Part shown: one piece after another, positions 59,101 through 64,000 of the stretch
Numbering within the stretch: position 1 is the first letter of the stretch
How the letters are laid out: each line of letters opens with the position of its first letter
Origin: Sipunculus nudus
Taxonomy: Eukaryota; Annelida; Sipuncula; Golfingiida; Sipunculidae
NCBI GenBank assembly: GCA_026874595.1
Contig: CM049315.1
Span: 71,655,416 to 71,719,415, forward strand
Length of the DNA stretch: 64,000 bases
Reading direction: 5' to 3'
The notes under the pieces: generated by a model
The model's input: the letters and a program-made list of their open reading frames with translations, nothing else
What the model was told of the DNA's origin: nothing
The model's database searches: none
Position numbers and translations under genes: made by a program

Positions 59101-59448
59101 ATGTTAGACCACAGAACCATAAAATACACTGCAATTGTTTTTCTGGGGATCCAGAGGGGTTGGATCTGTCAAAGGGTAAAGAACCTTCCCAATTGTTTCT
59201 TTGGCTTAACCACTACTGTATTTAGGAGAAGTGAAAATGAAGCCACAGCTGTTAGCATGCCTTTAAACAGGATCCTAATAGAATCCGACTTTCTATACTT
59301 AACAGACACACCCTGGTACCTGGAAGCTCTTATAGGTCACTTAGCACAGTTAAGAAGGTTGTCAGTGGATGATCTTCTCTGTCACGCAAATGCTAACACA
59401 CAGGAGCTGTACGGGGCCTTTCCTGCTGATGCAGCCAACGTCTGGTAG
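59101..59448 (+). CDS. Unrecognised 115-codon open frame downstream of the DIRS-like fossil
   Basis: The frame (MLDHRTIKYTAIVFLGIQRG ... LEALIGHLAQLRRLSVDDLL ... ELYGAFPADAANVW) has gene-like composition but matches no family I know. It follows the tyrosine-recombinase-like stretch by about 50 bp and may belong to the same fossil. It has no signal peptide or membrane segment. Confidence 0.25.
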   Translation: MLDHRTIKYTAIVFLGIQRGWICQRVKNLPNCFFGLTTTVFRRSENEATAVSMPLNRILIESDFLYLTDTPWYLEALIGHLAQLRRLSVDDLLCHANANTQELYGAFPADAANVW

Positions 59449-60151
59449 GCAAGCCCTCAGCAAAACCTTTAACAGTCTCCATACAGCTATTAGTTAATTT
59501 ATATAAGACAGATAAGGTTAGACAGTTATAAATTCAGATTTTGCCTAGTTTAGGCAGTGTAGTTCAGACAGTGTAAGTCATTTTCCTGTTAACATTAGGG
59601 CTGACCCTACTCTTTTTAATTGATTTGAGCGTTAATTGGCAGAGTTATTGTGGTGTTATACAGTTGGGTTGTAATCATGTTGTATATCTGAGTATTGTAC
59701 CTTTAATTACCCTCTGGTTTAAAGTCTTTATGCCAGTTAAGCACTGTTACAGAATGTGTTTGCAGGCCTTTTCCAGAAGAGGGAGCAGAGTAGTAGGAAA
59801 TAAGATAACACAGGTCCCAATGGAAGATTTCCAGGTTTTAGGCAGAGAACCTGAAGGTGACATCTAAGAGAGTGGAGCACCCACTAGGGCTGACGATTGT
59901 TCTTGAAGGAAACCTGTACACAAAGTACAGAATACAAAATTATAAGGACTTGTCAAGTGTTGGACTTGAGGTATGAATTTGTAGTATCATCAAATACAAA
60001 ATAACACTGCACTGTTGAAAAATGAGAGACCATATTGTGACAGACATAGACTGCATCGAAAGTAGCATGATTGGAATCCATCAATTTGAAAGATACAGAC
60101 CTAAGAGTTAGGGCTTGGACATCTATCAGCTTTCAAGTCAACTTAAAACTA
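59449..60151. other. Spacer without recognised features
   Basis: About 700 bp with short frames (59625-59867 plus) lacking known motifs. No repeat partner seen. Confidence 0.4.
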
Positions 60152-61188
60152 GAATATCAGCAGAAGCTGACAAAAGCCTTCAGCCAAAAGAATAGTGTTT
60201 ATAGGCAGTAACAGTAACAAGTACGAAATATTTGTTCTCACATGGATGTATATCTGTACATGTCTCAGTTATAAATTTAAACTGGAGAGGTATGTACCAT
60301 GTTTCATAACAATCCACCGAATGCTTCCTGAGAAATAAGCTCCTAAGTTTTACTCTATTCTAAGCTATGTGACCTTGAAAAGTAGGTCAAGGTCACCCAT
60401 TCTTGAACATTACCAAGATTTTGTTAATATGCATCAGCACTGAAGAAATGAAGTTAATGTGTTGAATACCTTTGGAGACATCCCGCTCACAAGGCAAAAG
60501 TTGAAAAATACAGGAGAAATTCATTAAAAGTCAGAAATTGTAAGTGGCACCCCCTTACTTGTGCAGCAGGTACAGACCATCAGTCCTAATGTTCATAGTG
60601 AGTTTTGTAAAAATCCACCCAATGGTTCTGAGATATAAGCTTGTAAGTGTTTTTCTACAATGGGCTCTAAAATGTAGAAAAATTGGTCAAGGTCACCCAT
60701 CTTCTAACCTGACTGAGATTTTGTCAATATACATCTTCACCAAAAAAATAAAATTCCTACAGGGAATCCTTTTAGAGATATCCCACTCACAAGGCCAAAG
60801 TGGCAAAATCCGAGAAAATTCATTAAAAATCAGAAATTGTAGATGGCGCTCCCTTACTTGTGCAGCAGGTTCAGACCATCAGTTCCAATGATCACAGTAA
60901 GTTTTGTGAAAATCCAACCAATGGTTCCTGAGAAATAAGCTTCTATGTGTTTTTCTATAATCTGCTCTTAAATGTAGAAAAATAAGTCAAGGTATCCTAA
61001 CTTCAAACTTGACCGAGATTTTGTCAAGACACATCTTCACCGAAGAAATATAATTCTTACGCTGAATCCTTTTAGAGATATCCGGCTCACAAGTAAAGGT
61101 TAACGGCCACCGGACGGACAGATGGACAGACAGACAGACGGACAGCTTGGGTGACGACAATAGCCCATCAGCCTAATGGCTGAGGGCT
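60152..61188. repeat. Second copy of the 1-kb repeat module
   Basis: 1037 bp matching 50532-51557 in the same orientation: GAATATCAGCAGAAGCTGAC at the start, GGCTGAGGGCT at the end, and the same tandem units and GGACGGACAGATGGACAGAC-type tail (about 61110). Both copies are preceded by AAAACTA and followed by AAAAA. This copy has no clear 8-bp flanking duplication. The GGTGGCGCCACC site is degraded to GGCACCCCC and GGCGCTCCC here. Confidence 0.85.
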
Positions 61189-61737
61189 AAAAATCACAAA
61201 CAGAAGATGATGGGACTTTTTATAACAACAAAGTCCAAGTCAATGTAATGACATAAGCAGAACTATATCATGCATATGTACACATATGCATGCCATTTAC
61301 ATTCATATATTTGTGTTAAACTGTTGAGCTAGAGAGACAGAGCAGGTTAAAAGTATAGCAGTTGACACAAGAAACCTCTGAAGAAACCTGCAATTCTAAA
61401 ATTGACCTTAGTAAACCATATCTGGCATTGGCAGTACCAAAACTAGTCAACACTGACCTCACATGCAAGCTACATACACTAAGAACTATATCCAGTAAAT
61501 CCCCAAGTGTCTGAAAGCCTGACATCTTCTAGGATGTGTTGGACCCTCACATGTATTAATGTGGGTTTAGTATTAACTAACACAATTAGTACATTATTGT
61601 TTAAGAAGCCCAATCAACTACCTGACCATTATAAACTATAGGTAATCCTTTGGAGATTTTATAAAAATAGGCCAGAAAACAGACATCACAGCCCACAAGG
61701 CTGCTTGTTTTGTTTATATCAATGTTTTCATAATATG

Positions 61738-62068
61738 TAGGGGGCCACCATAATAAAACAAATTCACAAGGGCATCTGGCAGCATGTCAGATAAACGAGC
61801 TTTGCAAAAGCAATTTTGCAACAAGTGACCTCTCTACCTCCACATATATGCAACCTACCACCTTAGGTTACATGTTTTTCCTATTTGTCAAAATTGCTAT
61901 GTTAACAAAGAGGTTGTTGTTAAATAATTTCACACATCCTTCAGGAAGGAGTTATAAGAACTTTTCAAAACCAAACTTAACCTTAGACCATTAATGTATA
62001 CACAGAGAAGCCATAAATGACAAAACATCTTTTTTTTTCAAAAGGAGGGTGAATGGGCACCTTTAAAT
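61738..62068. repeat. Dispersed repeat, copy 2 (partner at 8175-8503)
   Basis: It shares GCAACCTACCACCTTAGGT, ACACATCCTTCAGG and GGTGAATGGGCACCTTTAA with copy 1, in the same order and spacing. The left edge is at GGGGGCC in both. See copy 1. Confidence 0.6.
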
Positions 62069-64000
62069 TTTATTTTGAATTTAATGTGTTCCTAAACAAT
62101 CATTGAGTTAATTATTGCTTGCAGTTAATATCTGGTAAAATCATCTTACAAGTAAACTTGATCTAACTTGTCTAAATGTTACACATTTGTCAAATATAAA
62201 TGCATGTTAAGGCCTGCCACAAATACTGGCTGGTGTTTCTTAACAATAGGCTTGCCAGACTTCTAATGCAAACTGGTAACCCTGTTGGCAGCTGCAGCCT
62301 GAAGGAAAGTCAATATTAGCTGCATTTACCATTTGTATTTTATGCTGGTATTGATTGAGTGTTCAGTAGAGATTCAGTACAGAAAAATGCAGCTATTAAT
62401 CCTTTGCATAGAGGCCAGTTTCTGGCAGCTATATGGCTCAGTTGAAGAACATTCACAAATAGCAACACTAATATCTGTTAAACCCAAGGTTTTAAATGTG
62501 GGATGACAAGAAAAATATGGACCTTTTCACACTGTGTGAATGAAAGGCTCAAGTTAAAAAAAAATTTACAAAGACCTTGGCTTTATCATTTACTTGAAAA
62601 GTTCAAATATTACTATGTCCCAGGAATCACTATCCCTCCTCAGTGAGGGTTTGATTCCCAGGAAAGAACCATCTTTCAAACAGTACAACAAGGATAAGTC
62701 AGTTCGGTTGAGGAATCAGGAAGTTTCTACTTTGTGATAGTGATAATGGCTACATATGCAAGGCAGAAGTATGCACAGGAAGGACAAAAGAAGATTCAGA
62801 GCCTGCATTGCTGGCAAAGTGTTTCCTCCCAATCCCTGCATGCTTACTGACACTAATTTTGAAACTGTAATGTTTATCAGATGCAACAGTGACACCAGAT
62901 AAAAAAGCAAATTAACGGAATTTATGTCCCCTGCTGCCGCCTCTTGTTGTCTTTCATGCTTGCCTTATCAATGTGTTTTTGTTTTTATGTTGGCTTGAAG
63001 ATGTCTCCAAATGTCATACTGGCTCTGATTTAGATTTCATGGTACCCGGAAGATGTCTCCATGTCATAATTTTGGTTGTGAAATCGGACCAAAATTTGAT
63101 AACTTTGTTTTGGAGCTGGTGAGAATAAATTTTCAGACAGACACTCCAAAACCAATCCCAACCAAGGTATGCATGAGAGCCATCTGTGACCCATATTTGA
63201 ATGAAATCAGATAATATTTAGGAAAGTTACTGCATGGAAACAAAAACCTGAGGACAGACAGACAAACCCAAATCAATGTCCCCCTTTCCTTCCAAGGAAG
63301 CGGGGTACAATTATCATACAATGATTATACATCATAAGTGGATGTATGTGGAAATTTTGATTAACACAGAGTCTATTTTAATTTTATGGTATTTGTAACT
63401 GTAGAACATACAGTTTTAAAAGAATGTCAGGAAAATGAATGTCAAATAAAAGTGATGAATAAATAATAAATATTGTGTGCATTGTGGTACTGATACAGAA
63501 CATCAATACACAAATCACAGCCAAAACAGGTGGAAGCACCAGGCATTTAAAAGTAGAAACAAGGGACCCATGGGTCACATCACTCAGCTGAATTTTGGAA
63601 AATATTAGTTACTGCAAAATATTTTTATTTCTTTTGGTTTTTCATGTATATTATCATTTGAAAAGCTATGAGAAAATGGCCCTGCTAAAATGAAACTCTG
63701 TAAATTATAGAATAATGGATATGAGCTAAACCATTTAGTGATGCACCAAAGGAAAAAAAAAAGCCTACGGTAAGTATTATATAAAAGTAACATTTCATAA
63801 ACAAATAATGTGTGAAGGTAATTAAGTTTTCAAAAATTAAATATATGGCCATATGAGTTAAAAATTAATCCCACAAAGTTTGACCAATACTCCTATTTTT
63901 AATACTAAGTTAACAATGTTATTCACACCTAAGCCCCACCAACTTAAGAGATATGAATGAAATGCTACAAAGTATTTATATCTTCTTAAATCTTGTCTGT
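62069..64000. other. AT-rich DNA with one degraded tailed repeat
   Basis: No gene recognised. 62990-63320 contains GAAGATGTCTCCA twice (about 62997 and 63051) and a GGACAGACAGACAAACC tail (about 63252) followed by AATGTCCCCC, resembling the ends of the other tailed modules. The remaining frames are short and featureless. Confidence 0.4.

Overview
The window looks like intergenic and intronic DNA from an invertebrate animal genome, most likely a mollusc or other lophotrochozoan (inference). The signs are AT-rich background, several decayed transposon superfamilies side by side (Ty3/Gypsy, DIRS/Ngaro-like, Penelope, Mutator, Merlin, hAT), very large tandem arrays, many poly-G/poly-C runs, and no intact host gene. 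Almost every long open frame is a chance frame in repeats or a piece of a decayed mobile element.

Layout. 1-640 is the tail of one LTR-element fossil and about 646-5970 is a second, Ty3/Gypsy, fossil. 5970-10080 is mostly featureless AT-rich DNA with a 125-bp MITE (8005-8129) and one copy of a dispersed repeat whose partner lies at 61.7 kb. 10.1-11.5 kb holds repeats built on AGGTCA-like words. These run into a 12.6-kb minisatellite array (about 11.51-24.12 kb) with a 45-bp monomer, two levels of higher-order structure, and a non-autonomous hAT insertion with an 8-bp target duplication (12389-13249). 25651-27641 is an element with inverted ends filled with TGCAGC-rich minisatellite. 28.2-29.2 kb is a 5'-truncated Penelope-like element on the minus strand, with a GIY-YIG domain and a hammerhead-like motif.

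31502-36528 is a complete-looking 5.0-kb Mutator-type (MULE) transposon with 9-bp target duplications and about 222-bp GC-rich inverted repeats. It contains a PHD-like zinc-finger exon, a decayed gene with 21-residue repeats, and an inner tandem repeat block. 37.4-38.8 kb holds two divergent broken domains: an SGNH-hydrolase-like domain (minus) and a NADAR/YbiA-like domain (plus).

39.47-48.7 kb carries scattered exons of what seems to be one decayed plus-strand gene. They encode a Mutator-like transposase segment, a DEDDh exonuclease and a C-terminal exon followed by a poly-A signal. Its presumed introns are packed with at least five tandem repeat families. 49.4-51.97 kb is another Ty3/Gypsy fossil, split by a 1-kb repeat module (50532-51557) with a second copy at 60152-61188. 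52.1-59.1 kb is a DIRS/Ngaro-like tyrosine-recombinase retroelement fossil interrupted by a Merlin DNA transposon (about 55695-58440). The rest, to 64 kb, is repeats and unannotated AT-rich DNA.

The most unusual signals are the MULE with its internal exons; a 12-bp palindrome (GGTGGCGCCACC) recurring in otherwise different repeat families; the DR1-like AGGTCA arrays; the divergent NADAR/SGNH pair; and the multi-level minisatellite. All family calls come from reading motifs by eye; no search was run.
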